Program-made: the position numbers and the translations under genes
Assembly: GCA_037176725.1 (NCBI GenBank)
Contig: JAZBRS010000020.1
Span: 88,544,001-88,608,000, forward strand
Direction: 5' to 3'
DNA length: 64,000 nucleotides
Source of the DNA: Posidonia oceanica
Taxonomy: Eukaryota; Streptophyta; Magnoliopsida; Alismatales; Posidoniaceae
Notes under the pieces: generated by a model
Databases searched by the model: none
What the model was told of the DNA's origin: nothing
Seen by the model: the letters and a program-made list of their open reading frames with translations, nothing else
Shown: positions 11,446-23,015 of the stretch, piece after piece
How the letters are laid out: every line of letters begins with the position of its first letter
How positions within the stretch are numbered: position 1 is the first letter of the stretch

Positions 11446-12640
11446 GCCAAGGAACATCAAGGAACTCAGAGGACTCATAGGGAGGCTACAGTTCATCCGA
11501 AGATTCATCTCTCAGCATGCGGAAAAGTGTAGACCAGTCTATGAGCTCTTAAAAGGCAGTGCAGAATTTAGGTGGGATCACACCTGTCAAGAGGCCTTCG
11601 ATGAGCTGAAACTCTACCTCCTAAACCCTCCAGTACTGACTGCTCCAGTCCCCGAGAGGCCATTACTACTCTACTTGGCCGTTACTGATAACTCGGTGGG
11701 TGTTGTCCTTGCACAACACGATGAAACTGGGAGGAAGGAGAAAGCAGTTTATTACCTCAGTAGAACGTTCATCGAATATGAGAGGAAGTACTCCCAGATC
11801 GAGAGACACTGCTTAGCCTTAGTATGGGCCTCACAAAAGCTCAGGCACTATTTTCTTGCACACAAAGTTTGCTACTTAGCCAAGATGGACCCCATCAAGT
11901 ACATGTTCGAGAAACCAGCATTGTTTGGAAGGCTAGCATGATGGCAAATGCTCCTTACTGAGTTCGACCTCCAATTCATCACTCAGAAGGCAATCAAGGG
12001 GCAAGCCATCGCGGACCAACTCGCCGGGCTACCTGTGTCAGAGTATCAGCCGGTGTCAATAGATTTCCCAGACGAGGAAATACTGGCAATCAATAGTGTC
12101 GTGCCACTCATCAGAGAATGGACCCTCTATTTCGATGGAGCGCTTAATTTACAAGGCACTGGAATAGGGGCAACACTCCTCACTCCAGAGGGTGTCGTTC
12201 TCCCCACTGTAGCCCAACTACTCTTCTCAGCGAGTAACAACATTGCAGAATACGAGGCACTCATTCTAGGACTTCGAATGGCTCTCGATCTAGGGGCAAG
12301 AAGGCTAAAAGTGGTTGGGGATTCACAGCTTGTCATACGACAAGTCCTCAACAAATACAAGACCCTCTCGCCAAAGCTGCAGGAATACCACAACCTGGCT
12401 AAAGCCTTACTGAAGAAATTTGACCGGGTTATATATGTGCACGCCCTTAGAAGCAACAACATCCTGGCTGATTCACTAGCCTCATGGGCATCCTCGCTCC
12501 CCTTCAGCTCAAGGACAAGTGAGCAATCCATCATGGTACAAAGAATCAGCACTCCAACAGTGGGGTTTGCCACCGAATGGGTTGAAGAACTCAGAGAGGA
12601 ACTAAACCAGGAAAGCTTAATATGCACAGAGGTCTGTTAT
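11446..12640 (+). pseudogene. pol: Element A RNase H and archaeal-type second RNase H
   Basis: The first part (about 11,560-11,935) is the RNase H domain normally attached to gypsy RT and includes LYLAVTDNSVG and CLALVWASQKLRHY; it ends at a TGA (11,939). The second part (about 12,115-12,520) is the additional archaeal-like RNase H characteristic of Tat elements. Its acidic residues are visible in FDGA, AEYEA, GDSQL and ILADSLA, so the D-E-D-D set appears complete. Two tandem RNase H domains are a marker of the Tat lineage and support that assignment. Confidence 0.85.
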
Positions 12641-13924
12641 CAAGGAGCTACAGAAGTAAACGACGATGGCAACCCGTGGTATTATGACATACAGAACTAT
12701 GTACAAGATTGTGCCTTCTCGGCCTATGCGACTCCCAAGGACAGAGAAGCATTGAGGAGGATGGCTACCAAATACTACATCAGAGCCAACACACTCTTTC
12801 GGAGAACGCCCTTAGGGATTGAACTCCAATGTGTGGATACATTTGAGTCGGTCAAGATCCTCAAGGAAACACATGAGGGAGTCTGCGGAGGCCACATCAA
12901 CTCCTAGTTCATGGCTAAAATGATCATCAGAAGGGGGTACTACTGGCCTACCATGGAAGCCGACTGCGCAAGTAAAGTCAAGCGGTGCAAGAGCTGCCAA
13001 CTGCACGCCAACAAGATCCATGCTCCAGCTTCATCGCTTCACGCTTTATCAACACCATGGCCTTTCTTCATGTGGGCCTTCAATGTGGTGGGACCTATCC
13101 ATCAGGGAAAGGGCAACACTTTCATCCTGACGGCAACGGAATACTTCACCAAATGGGCAGAAGCAAAGGCGTTCGCAAACATCAAGGCCACGACCCTGTG
13201 CCGATTCGTACAGCAAAATATCATTACAAGGTTCAGGGTGCCTAAAGCCTTAGTAGCAGACAACGGACCAATCTTCATCTTAGAAGAGTTCAAGTGGTTA
13301 TGTCGGAAATTCGGTATCACTCTACATCACTCTTCCCCATATTACCCGCAAGGGAACAGTCAAGCAGGAGCTACTAACAAAACCTTAATCAAAATCATTA
13401 AAAAGACGGTAGAAGACGCTAAGGGATCGGATTGGTCAGATAAGCTTGTTAATGCATTATGGGCATACCGCACCACCATAAGGACGGCAACGGGTCAAAC
13501 CCCCTATGCTTTAGCCTTTGGTATGGAGGCAGTGGTTCTGTACAAGATCCTGATCCCCTCATTAAGAGTTAAGATTGATAGGAGAATGTCTATTGAAGAA
13601 AAGAGGCAAGCTTTACTCCTTCACTTAGAGCTCCTTGATGAGAAACGGCTGGCAACCATCGAGCACACGCGTGTCTATCAACAAAGGTTAACCAAGGCTT
13701 ACCAGAAGAAAGTAATCGAACGCAAGTTTAAAATTAGTGATCTAGTGCTTAAAGAAGTGTTGCCCTACAATAAGCCCCACCCTAAGGGAAAGTTAAAGTC
13801 AAATTGGGAAGGACCCTACATAGTGGTTGCTGTATATCCAGGGAATGCTTATCGACTATCCCATAACGGGGCAGATCTTCCTGACCCTTGGAATGCAATG
13901 CACCTGAAAAGGTACTACCCTTGA
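12641..13924 (+). pseudogene. pol: Element A integrase, two catalytic residues changed
   Basis: DDE integrase that would insert the cDNA. The N-terminal zinc-binding H2C2 region (HEGVCGGH then RCKSCQLH) is at about 12,870-13,010 and is split by a TAG at 12,907. In the core the first catalytic Asp is replaced by Asn (FNVVGP, codon 13,082-13,084). The second Asp is intact (VADNGP). The Glu is replaced by Gly (QAGATNK, codon 13,367-13,369). Both are G/A-type changes. The C-terminal GKLKSNWEGPY segment ends the polyprotein at 13,924. This copy is catalytically dead even apart from the frameshifts upstream. Confidence 0.88.
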
Positions 13925-15312
13925 TCAGCATGTCTATATCATTAAAGAGACCTAGGGCCTAACACTAAGCTAGAAAATGGAGAGATTCCCAAAGCCAATA
14001 GGAAGAGCAACACCTGGGGAGCCCATGCCTTGTCCTGTCTCCACGTACACACCGCACGGGAAGGTAAGGAAAAAGTAGGTTCGGAGCAGAGGCTTAGAGT
14101 ACGAACTGCTTGCCAAAGCAACTTAGAAAGCGTCAAGAAAAGACGGCGGCAAAAACCGTCCAAACAGAGAGGAAAGAAGGCAGCAAAGAAGCTGTCCAAG
14201 TAAGGAACAAACGAAAAGAGACAGTAAAAGAAACTGTCCAACTAAAAGAGGTCAGCAAAGAGCTGTCCAAAGAGCGGAAAGGAGCATGGCAAAAGCTGTC
14301 TGTGCATCTAAAAGAATAAACCATAGAAAGACGCATTAAGGACTAAAGAAAGGCAAGCAGGAATCAAGGCCTAAGCCAAAATCGAGAGTCCACTAACTCC
14401 CGAAACTTCCCCTGACCTATTCTCACTAAACAGGCAAGGAGTAAGCAACCCCAGGTGGTCAAGGACGGAAAAGGCCTAGGGAGTAGCAACCCAAGTAAAG
14501 ACTGGTGTGTGGACCGAAGTCTTTAAAAAAGGGGTGCAGGCATGGCCCAAGGGACACGTCCACAAATGTAAGGCCCACTCATTTGGTTGAAACAAACCCC
14601 GAGGCTAATGCTTAAAGTAGGTACTCATCTTTCCCCATTAGAAAAATTAAAAATCCAAAAAAATCACATAACCCAAAAGTCCAAAAAAATCATATGATCC
14701 AAAACCCAAAAAAAAAAAAAAAAAAAAACACAAAACACCAAAAAAAATTACAAAACTTAGAAAAAAAGCCAAAACATCCAACCTACATACAAGTGAAAAC
14801 TTAGTAAGTAGGAAAACTAGAATTAACATCTGGCTAATGATGCAACCATCGACTCACCAGGATTTAGAGTTAGCGTCCTACTCAAGCGTGTCTCACGGCT
14901 TGGGTGCACTCTCTCAACAAATACATTACTAGCATAATGATCTTTAGAGCATCCACGGATGACTCATAATCAGCGTCTACTGGGCTCTGATTTCCATCTC
15001 TTTAGCTGAGGCCAGAAATTAATTCCCTCCACCCATTTAAAATAAGCATGCATTAACATCTGTTATGTCCCTTGTTAATTAATTAACTTAGCCTAAATCT
15101 TATTCATTTGACATACTTTCTCTTTGATTAATTAGTTAACTTAGCCAAATCTTTCGCCAAGGAAGGTATGCTTATTGATTACTAACAAGAAAAGTAAGCA
15201 TGTGCAGGAAACAAAGCGAAACAAAGAACCTTTCATACCAATATTCACAAGTACAGACTCTGGCAAAAAGAAAAGTACAGACTCTGATAGAAACCAAAAG
15301 GAAGGTGCAGGC
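13925..15312. other. Element A spacer between integrase and antisense genes
   Basis: No supported gene. Short imperfect repeats containing GCAAAGA(A/G)CTGTCCAA lie at about 14,140-14,310. A poly-A-rich stretch is at 14,640-14,790. The last part includes the presumed 3' untranslated region of the antisense PMD gene. Confidence 0.6.
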
Positions 15313-18300
15313 TCAATTGCCAGACTCACCGCTACCCTCGCATCTGCCGCCTAGAGGCCTCGGTGCAGGCTGTGCCATAGAAGACGTCGCTCCGCTCTGG
15401 CTCCTCTCCCGAGACCCCCTCAGAAGAGAACGAAGTAGCCCAAGGTGTGGGGAGGATCGCGCTCTCGCAATCTGCTGAGCTGACAAAACCCTGGAGTGTG
15501 TTGACACCGACGGAGCTGCAGCAACCGGACTAGGAATGTCAGCGTCAGGAAGAACCGCCACAACTGTCGCCTGAGTCTTTGCCAACTGTGCCTCCAACTC
15601 CTGTATCCGCTGGCTATGACCAATGCTCAACTGCAGTAAGGAAGACAGCAATCACAGAGTTAGAATAATTAAGCAAGAAGGCTAGTAGTAGTCAAATGTG
15701 CTCAAGTAGAAAAGGAGTTACCCTTCTTGTGGAGTCCGCCTCAAGACGTGCCCTGGCTGTCTCCCTCTCAAACACGGCAACATGAGCCTCTAACTCCTGG
15801 ATGCGGTTGTCACGCTCCTGCTCTGCCTGACTGAGATGCCCCTGTAGCTCCTCGCCACACCCCAAGGCATCGTCCAGCTGGCTCTGAGTAGGACCAGTGG
15901 CCGGAGGTGTATGGATCAAATCCATCATCACCTGAATCTGCACAATGAAGCCATACAAGTTAGAGGACTGGTATTTACAAGTACTTAAAGCAAGAAAGGT
16001 GCGGTAATACCTCTGAATCGCGAGCCTGAACCTCCTCAGCCAGTACGCCCTCGGCATGGGAAGCGGCTGGACCTGTGGTGGCAGTAGGGACAAGCTATGC
16101 ACTTGTTGAAGCACCCTAGGCCTGTATCAGAGCAAAGACGACAATTAGACAAGCAGAAACAGGCACCAACAACTAACAAAGGGAAACTACACTCACTCGT
16201 GCTCGAAGCTCGTCCATCTGGGACAGGAGCTCGTCCCTCTCCCTCACCAGCTCTACCACTCTCAAGGAGTACTCCTCCTGCTAAGTCCTGCACACCTCAG
16301 TCATCCCCTCTGAAGCGTCCATCTGCACAAACAAGGGAGATGCATAAGCAAGTGAACAAGTAAAGGGGCAGTCGAATAACACAACACCGGAAGGGATTGC
16401 TTACCAGCTCCTCAATATGGCTGCGGGCAATCGCCAACTCGTGACGGAGGTCGCTGATGCTCTCACTAAGACCAATGCGCATCGGCACGTTGGAGCAACC
16501 ATAAAAGACGTCATGGTGGAAGATGATCAGACGGCTAAACTCAAAATCAAACCAGGTCCTCCACGCCGCCTCTGTCTCTGTAGAACAAGCAGAAAGGGGC
16601 TCCGTGCCACCCGAGCGCCAGTTCTTGAGCTGCTTTCCAAACCGTTGAGGAGCATCGCTCTGACCTCCCGAAATGGATCCCCGAGAGCAATCCGCAGGAC
16701 CTGCTGCCGAAATAACCTATTGAAGGCCGAACTGTCGCAGGACACGGTCCACCTGGATGTAGTGACATCGGAAGAGGCTAAAAAGCCAGCACTCCCGAAA
16801 GAACAAGTGGGAATCGCGTGCCACGGGCTCCTCATCAACATGCTCACCCTCAGAGTAGGGTCTCCAGACAACCTGCAAGCACAAATCAGTTAGAAACCAG
16901 TAAACTGTGCAAGAGAGAGGGACCTAAGCGCTGAAACTCACCCACTCCTCTGGGAGGATCTCTAACAGGAAGTGGCCCAGATGTCTCACAGGGCGAATCC
17001 GCTCTGGAGCCAGCTGCACCTCGCTCCACCGTCGAGCCCGGGGAAACTCGATGGGCCCATCTCCTGGCACTCCAAGTCGGAGGTACACGAAGTGCTCAAA
17101 GATCTAGGTCTGTCACACAAAGCAACGATTCCAAGTCAGCAACAGTTAAACAAACAGCAGGCAAGCAAATAAATAAAGCACAAACTTGAAAAAGAGGCAG
17201 ACAACCTGAAAGAGAGCGGGTCTGGCCCACAGCAAAAGACTCCAACTGGGAGACCAAATAGACCAACATAGCTGAGTCCCAAGAGTATCTACCAATCCTC
17301 TCCACCTGAAGAAGGAGAGGAGCAAAACCGGCATGTAACATCTGAGAAGATGTGCCGAAGAAGAGCCTATGAAACAGGATGGACAAAAAGAGCTGGAGCT
17401 ACTGATCTGCTATCTCCAGGGTCACCTCGTTAACAAGAAGAAGGTCGTCCAGTCGATCTTTCAGCCACTTGATGTTGACACGTGTATGGAAGCGACCAGA
17501 AGGGGGAGGTCGTGCACCATAACAAGCCTCTAGCTCGTCACCATAGTCGGGCTGCAAAGGCACTATCACAGGCTCTCCGTCAACCCTTAGACCCACCAGC
17601 CACACTACGTCCTCCAAGGTGATCATCATCTCACCTAGCGAAAGATGAAGCTGCCGGAACTCCTGTTGTACCTCTCAGCAAAAGAAACTAGCAGTCCCAG
17701 GCGAATCTCAAAAGGCATGATCTCCAAGAAATGGCCAAAGCCCATCCCTGCAAGTCTCGCCCGCTGGAACTCTGGGAGGTCGAGGTACGTCTCGTGCAAG
17801 TCATTCCAGCTAGAGCGCGTCCGGCTCGACAATGGCATCTGGCATAAAAGAAAACATTAAAAACATTAGTAACTTAATAATAATCAAACGAAGTAACTTA
17901 ATAAAAGCGAAAAACACATAAAATAACCTCCCCTATCCTAGCTCTAGAGCTCTACCGTTGTACGGGCTCTCCTGGGAGGAGAAGGGGACGCACCTGAATC
18001 AGGAGCACCTCCGTCACCAACCTCAGGCGGGACAGGAGACGGTGCACGTCTACGCTTCTCCCGGAGCTTGCGGGGACGAGAGGAGCTCGCTTCCGCGGTG
18101 GAAGGACCGGCCTCGTCCCTCCTCGTCTCAGCCTCCTCATCAACAGCCCTGAAATGGTATCACAAGTAGAGCATAGTCAGATAAAACCATTAATAATTCT
18201 CTTAATTGTTTCCCTAAACGCTAAGTAGTCCACATAACCAACAAAATGGAAAAGAAATGCATCGCTTTAACTAACCAACTTAAACTTCAAATTTAATCCT

Positions 18301-20075
18301 TAAAGATAATTTCTTTAAAAATCGATCCTTAAATAACTAAATCCATCTTCTTTAAAGTCAATCTTCTTAATCTTTTTAAATTCATCATTCCTTTTAAATC
18401 CTTTTTAATCAATCTTTTAAACCCATCTTTTTAAAAGCCATCTTTTTAATCAACCCTTTTAAAACCCGTCTTTTTAACCCGTCTCTTTTTCAATCCATCT
18501 TTGAAATCAATCTTTTTAATCAATCCTTTTAAAATCAATCTTTTTAAAATCAATCTTTTAAAAATCAATCTTTTTAATCAATCTTTTAAAATCAATTTTC
18601 TTTTTAAAATCCACCTTTTAAACCCATTTCTTTTAAATCCATCTTTTTAAACCCATCCTTTAAAGATCAATCTTTTAAGGTTATAAATAAAAAAAAAAGA
18701 AGAAGAAAATCATCCTTTTAAAACTCTAATATCCTAACTTTAAAATTCAAGACCCAACTCTAAACCAACTTAAACCTTTCACTAATCCATTTAGGTAACA
18801 AAAACATCATTCTTAATTAACAAACCAATTTAAACTTAAAAGTAAACCTTAAATTCAAAAATCAAATTTAAAAAAACAAACTTTGAACCCTAATTCTAAC
18901 TCTCACTTAAAAAAATCCTTAGATTCAAAAGTTTGAAGCCTTAGGATCCGACTTTTAATTTAATTAATCCTTTTAAACGAATCCATCACTAACTCCAAAA
19001 ATTCCTAATCTCTTAAATCCAAACCAATCCATTAAATGTCTTCAATAGGATCTTTGTTAAAATCAGAAATTAACCCCTCAAGTTAAAAGAGAATGGTTAA
19101 TTCAATTGTTAAAAGATTAAGTCTCTTAAAAGTTCTGGGAAAAATTTGCTATAACCTCCCCTATAATTTCGACTAAAAAATTTTATTTTCCTGCAAATTG
19201 GCAACATAAATACATTTCCACAAAGAAGGATTGAATAAACAATCACATTTCACACCAAAATGGATTTCCATTCACGTTTAAACGCCAAAATTCACATTAA
19301 CATTCCCATTTCACATCCACATTCACATTTCACATACTCGTTCACATTCACATTCACATTTCCTTTCACATTTACATCAAACATAACTTTAAGCAACTAA
19401 ATTTACATAAACCTAAACTAAACCAAACTTAAACCTAAAACTCCACAATTAGAGCTTAAAATTCAGTTTTTCTAGAACAACAGAACTAAAATAACAGAAT
19501 TGGTTAAAAAAAGAACTAATAACATAAACAAAAGAACTAACAACAGAATTTAAGAATTAATTACAACAAAATTCAATAAGCTAAACAACAGAATTTAGGA
19601 ACAATAAAATTACAACGAAATTTAATAAAATGAATTAATTACAACGAAATTCAATAAGTTAAAAACAGAACTAAACTAAGTTACAAATGGCATTTAATTA
19701 GACTAAATTAACCACGACAGAATTTAAAACTAAATTAATTAGACTAAACAGGATTCAATTAAATCAAGTAAAAACTAAAAACAGGAAACTGAGTTTTTAA
19801 TCAGAATTTCTAAACTAAAACTAAACTAGAATTCCTATAATAAACCTAACTCTAAATCCTAATTACATTCCTAATTCCAAAAAAAAAAAAACAAACGAAT
19901 AGATAAAAGCAAAAAACAAAAAAAAAGAGGGAGGAGAGGAAGATTACCTTTGTCGCCGACGAGACCCATCGCTCGGGCCACTCGCACAACCGCCTTCATC
20001 GCCGCTTGCCATCGAGGAGGAGGAAGGAGGAGCAGGAACATCCACGCCGTCACCCTCGCTGCTGTCACTAGCCAT
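15313..20075 (-). pseudogene. Antisense plant mobile domain (PMD) gene in element A, about nine exons
   Basis: PMD (aminotransferase-like, plant mobile domain) proteins include Arabidopsis MAIN and MAIL1, nuclear factors in genome stability and transposon silencing; the family is also known from plant transposons. I read exons with GT-AG borders at 20,075-19,948, 18,148-17,956, 17,838-17,186, 17,109-16,942, 16,872-16,405, 16,322-16,197 and about 16,121-16,013, then two near 15,94x-15,72x and 15,63x-15,313. Phases agree across the first six. PMD hallmarks are GFGHFLEI, GEMMITLEDVVWLVGLRVDG, GRYSWDSAM, VVWRPY and DRVLRQFGLQ. Exons 5-9 add a coiled-coil tail. Breaks: a one-base frameshift near 17,640, stops near 17,399, 17,105 (at an expected Trp), 16,718, 16,281, and two near 16,10x. 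The start at 20,075 is the only ATG giving correct phase into exon 2. Confidence 0.82.
18149..19947 (-). other. Large AT-rich first intron of the antisense PMD gene
   Basis: The intron is bounded by GTAATC (donor) and TTTCAG (acceptor) on the minus strand. It contains a degenerate array of AATCTTTTTAAAATC-like units (about 18,300-18,700) and a run of CACATTCACATT-like units (about 19,260-19,380). Nothing coding is seen. Confidence 0.7.
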
Positions 20076-20259
20076 TAGAGGGAGGAGGAAGGTGGAGCAC
20101 CCCCACGCCGTCGCCACCGCCGCACCATGCCAGAGCCCGCACGCCGCCGCTGCCGCACCCAGCCAGAGAAGCCACGGGCGCCGGAGAGAGGGGGAGGGAA
20201 GAGAAGAGGTTTGAAGCCTCTGAGAAAAGGGGCAACGGCCAGTTTTGGCTATTGGACTC

Positions 20260-20430
20260 GTAACCTGGTCGCTAGTAGAAGAGGTGACTCAGTCAGACGC
20301 CTCTTCAATAAGCACCTTACCCAGCACTTCGCGTGCCGACTTTTCCGCCTCAATTTGAACCCTCTGAAGAAGCACGAAGCTAGTCGCCCAAAAAAAGGGC
20401 GACTCAACAGGGCGCCAGAAGGGGCGGCGG
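20260..20430. promoter_or_regulatory. GGCGACT dyads upstream of the antisense PMD gene
   Basis: A perfect inverted repeat GTCGCCC-N7-GGGCGAC lies at 20,383-20,403. CTCAGTCAGACGCC (from about 20,287) is nearly the same as CTCAGTCAGAAGCC in LTR A. The segment is 185-355 bases upstream of the gene start, which fits a promoter-proximal element shared with the LTR. Confidence 0.55.
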
Positions 20431-20637
20431 CTAACAACGACAGAGGGTTTTTATCCCTTAATTCCCCTCTAAAACACGAACCTATACATTAACAAATGAC
20501 AAAACACAATTCAAAAGCTAAAATATGATTCAACCCAAAATATAATTCAAGAACTGAAACATAATTCAACCCAAACTTAAACTTAAAAGCTAAGACATAG
20601 TTCAACTCAACTTAAAAATTAAAATCTAAAAACATAA

Positions 20638-21996
20638 TCAGCCACGCATTGCCATGCTCGAGCGGTTGAGCCCAAGCATCTTCAGGAATTCCTGCTTGTC
20701 ATCAACATACTTCTGAGGAGTGGGGCAGCACCATGCGTACCACTTCACGTACTTCGCCTCCTGGGACTCCCGAGCAGTTGCAAAAAGCCAAGGCGCACTC
20801 AGAGACACTCGCTTGCCGATGTAAACCCAACGGGCTATGTACTCCAGGACCATCTGCTCATCCCAGTCACTGTCTTCCTTGCGAACGCAGATAGGAGGGG
20901 TCAGAATTGCATCAGCCTGGACAGCTAGCTCCTGATTCAGCAGACGTGGACAACGATGGATGGGATACAACACAAATGATGTGGCACCCACCAGGACGAG
21001 CTCAGGGTCACTATGAGCTGTGCTCATCACTCGCGCTTTATGAGCTCCAGGCAGCTTCGGAACAAAGTCAAAATCCTATAGTGACAAGCGTCCCAGACGG
21101 AGAACGGAGTCATGGAAGCTTAGACCTGTGAAATCCGTATCACAACAGCAATGGGACGTGAACCACCTGTGCAGCAACAGTGGAGAATCGAAGAATTTCC
21201 CTAAACAAGAGGCATTGGTGAGCCCCTCCATGGTGTAAGCCAACACAGCAGAAGCCAAGCACAAATCTGGGTGAACAGCAACCAACATCAGGAGATCCAC
21301 ATGGTGAAGATCCATTGTGAAATTTGCATCTGCAAACAAGGCAAGGCCGCCAACTGCCACAAACAAGCACTTCCTCAACTCTGCTTCAGCAAGTTGTCTG
21401 GTGCTAAGAACCTCCCACAGGCCTCGAAGAAAGAGTCTCCCCGAGTGCATCAAAGCCTTGCTAGCCTCTAGATCCATTGCTAAATACCCGCCTATCTTCC
21501 TAGAACCCACTGTCTCAACGGAAATGGTGAAGCGATCATCTACCACCTCAGTAGATTCCGCCGCCAACCCAAGCAAAGAGGATACCTCCTCACACATAAT
21601 CAATGTCTCTCCACAAGGAAGATTGAAGGTGTTGGAGGAACCATTCCAAAAAGCCATCAAGGCGTGCAACAATGGCCAGGGCACAGGCATGCAAATCAAG
21701 TCAAGAAGCTTGTCAAAACCACTACACCCGAAGAGTTGTCTGTTGTTCTCTGCACAATTGATCAGGCCAGCCACCCATGGCAGAGTATACCGAAAGGAAT
21801 TGTGGAAATCCGGGCATCCCGTAAGGTTCACTATGGCCTAAACAAGCAACCTTCAGAAGCTAAACCACAAAGAAAGCATGCAAACACTAAGAGGAGAACT
21901 TACCTGGTCATTCCGGAAAGCTTTCATCAAGTGGTTGTGAATATCAACCACCCTTTTCACCGGGAATGTCGGAGAAGAGAAGGAAGGAAGCTTCAT
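20638..21996 (-). pseudogene. Antisense DUF7745-like gene in element A
   Basis: The function of this plant family is unknown; I recognise it from LLHALMAFWNGSSNTF followed by a GETLIMCEEVSSLLGL segment, which matches the FW-P...F-F...T-EE pattern of DUF7745 proteins found in plant transposons. Exon 1 is 21,996-21,904, a 66-base intron (GTAAG...TTTAG) follows, and exon 2 runs 21,837-20,638. Phase is preserved across the splice. One in-frame TAG at about 21,076 interrupts exon 2. The middle contains a hydrophobic segment (VGGLALFADANF, then LLMLVAVH). The homologues in C and D are alignable but diverged. Assignment to DUF7745 rather than PMD rests on overall layout, and the two share the T-EE/T-ED signature. 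Confidence 0.65.
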
Positions 21997-22125
21997 GGTC
22001 AAGATGAGGGGTTTACTTGTGCAGAATGTTTCCTGAAAAGTAAGGACGGCCGTCTTTTATCTCCCGTTATCAAAAGAATCAGGGTTTAAAACGGTTTCTG
22101 AATTAAATAAGCCAGGAGATCGTGC

Positions 22126-22174
22126 GTCGCCACAAAAAGCGGCGACTGGTTCAGCCACCCATGAAAGTGGCGAC
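22126..22174. promoter_or_regulatory. GTCGCC/GGCGAC dyads upstream of antisense DUF7745-like gene
   Basis: GTCGCC-N9-GGCGAC (22,126-22,146) is followed by CCACCC...GTGGCGAC (to 22,174). A TATTTAA-like box on the minus strand lies at about 22,102-22,110, between this dyad and the gene start at 21,996. The half-sites match those of the LTR array. Confidence 0.55.
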
Positions 22175-23000
22175 TAAACCATCAGGACAGACTACTGCAA
22201 AGCCAAAGAGTGAACTCTCGCCTTGAGTTCACGCACCACCTGCCGCAACTACTGCGAGCACCAGACGACGCATCGGATTGGCAAATGAAGGGTTCACTCC
22301 CTCACCCGGTTCTCTTTGCACGGAACCTCTTTATTTGCCAAATCAAGCAGTGAGACGACGGTCCTTTCCAAAGAGTGCTGGTCACACTCCAGGATGGAAA
22401 ACACTTGACCACAATGAATTGCATTCATTCATTTTGCATATGTCGATATGGTTTGGGACCAACCGTACCCCGTCGACCTAACCTAGCATATGGACCATTC
22501 ATTGCATTGCGTGTTGACCTTGCATTATCATAGTATGTTTGAATAATCCATCCATGCATTTTCTCATATCATTGGAAGTGAAGCACGGACAGAGCATCGT
22601 TCTTCAAGAGTGTTAGAAACCCTTCAGGCATAGGATTCCCCCGGAGCCAACCCAGTTCGTACCTATCCTCTAATCAATTCCAATTCGAGTAAAGTCTCAA
22701 ATAACATGTCACACTCTCCTTTCGATCGTGCTGGAATAACATCCTGTGATTTCTCCCTTAGTGCTTGCCTGTTGGAACACACATGGTTGACCTAGTCTTG
22801 ACTTCGGCTGCGACACAAGATCCGAAACCGACTTGACCCCTCATGCCTGAGTCTCCAATTTGATGGCAATTTAAACCCTCTTTTTATTTTTTATTTGGCT
22901 ACTTCAGTGACAAATTGCTTGAGATAGAGCTCCCCTTTTCAGGAAATGCTCAATAGGACATCGTTCTTGCCTTGGACCTGATCTTGTTCCAAGATCAACT
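22175..23000. other. Element A 3' noncoding region
   Basis: No gene seen. Ordinary mixed-composition sequence up to the polypurine tract, with no clear repeat. Confidence 0.6.
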
Positions 23001-23015
23001 CCAAGGAGGGGCATC
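23001..23015 (+). other. Polypurine tract of element A
   Basis: CCAAGGAGGGGCATC lies directly before the 3' LTR. The same AGGGGCATC ending precedes the LTRs of C and D, which supports all three as one lineage. Confidence 0.8.
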
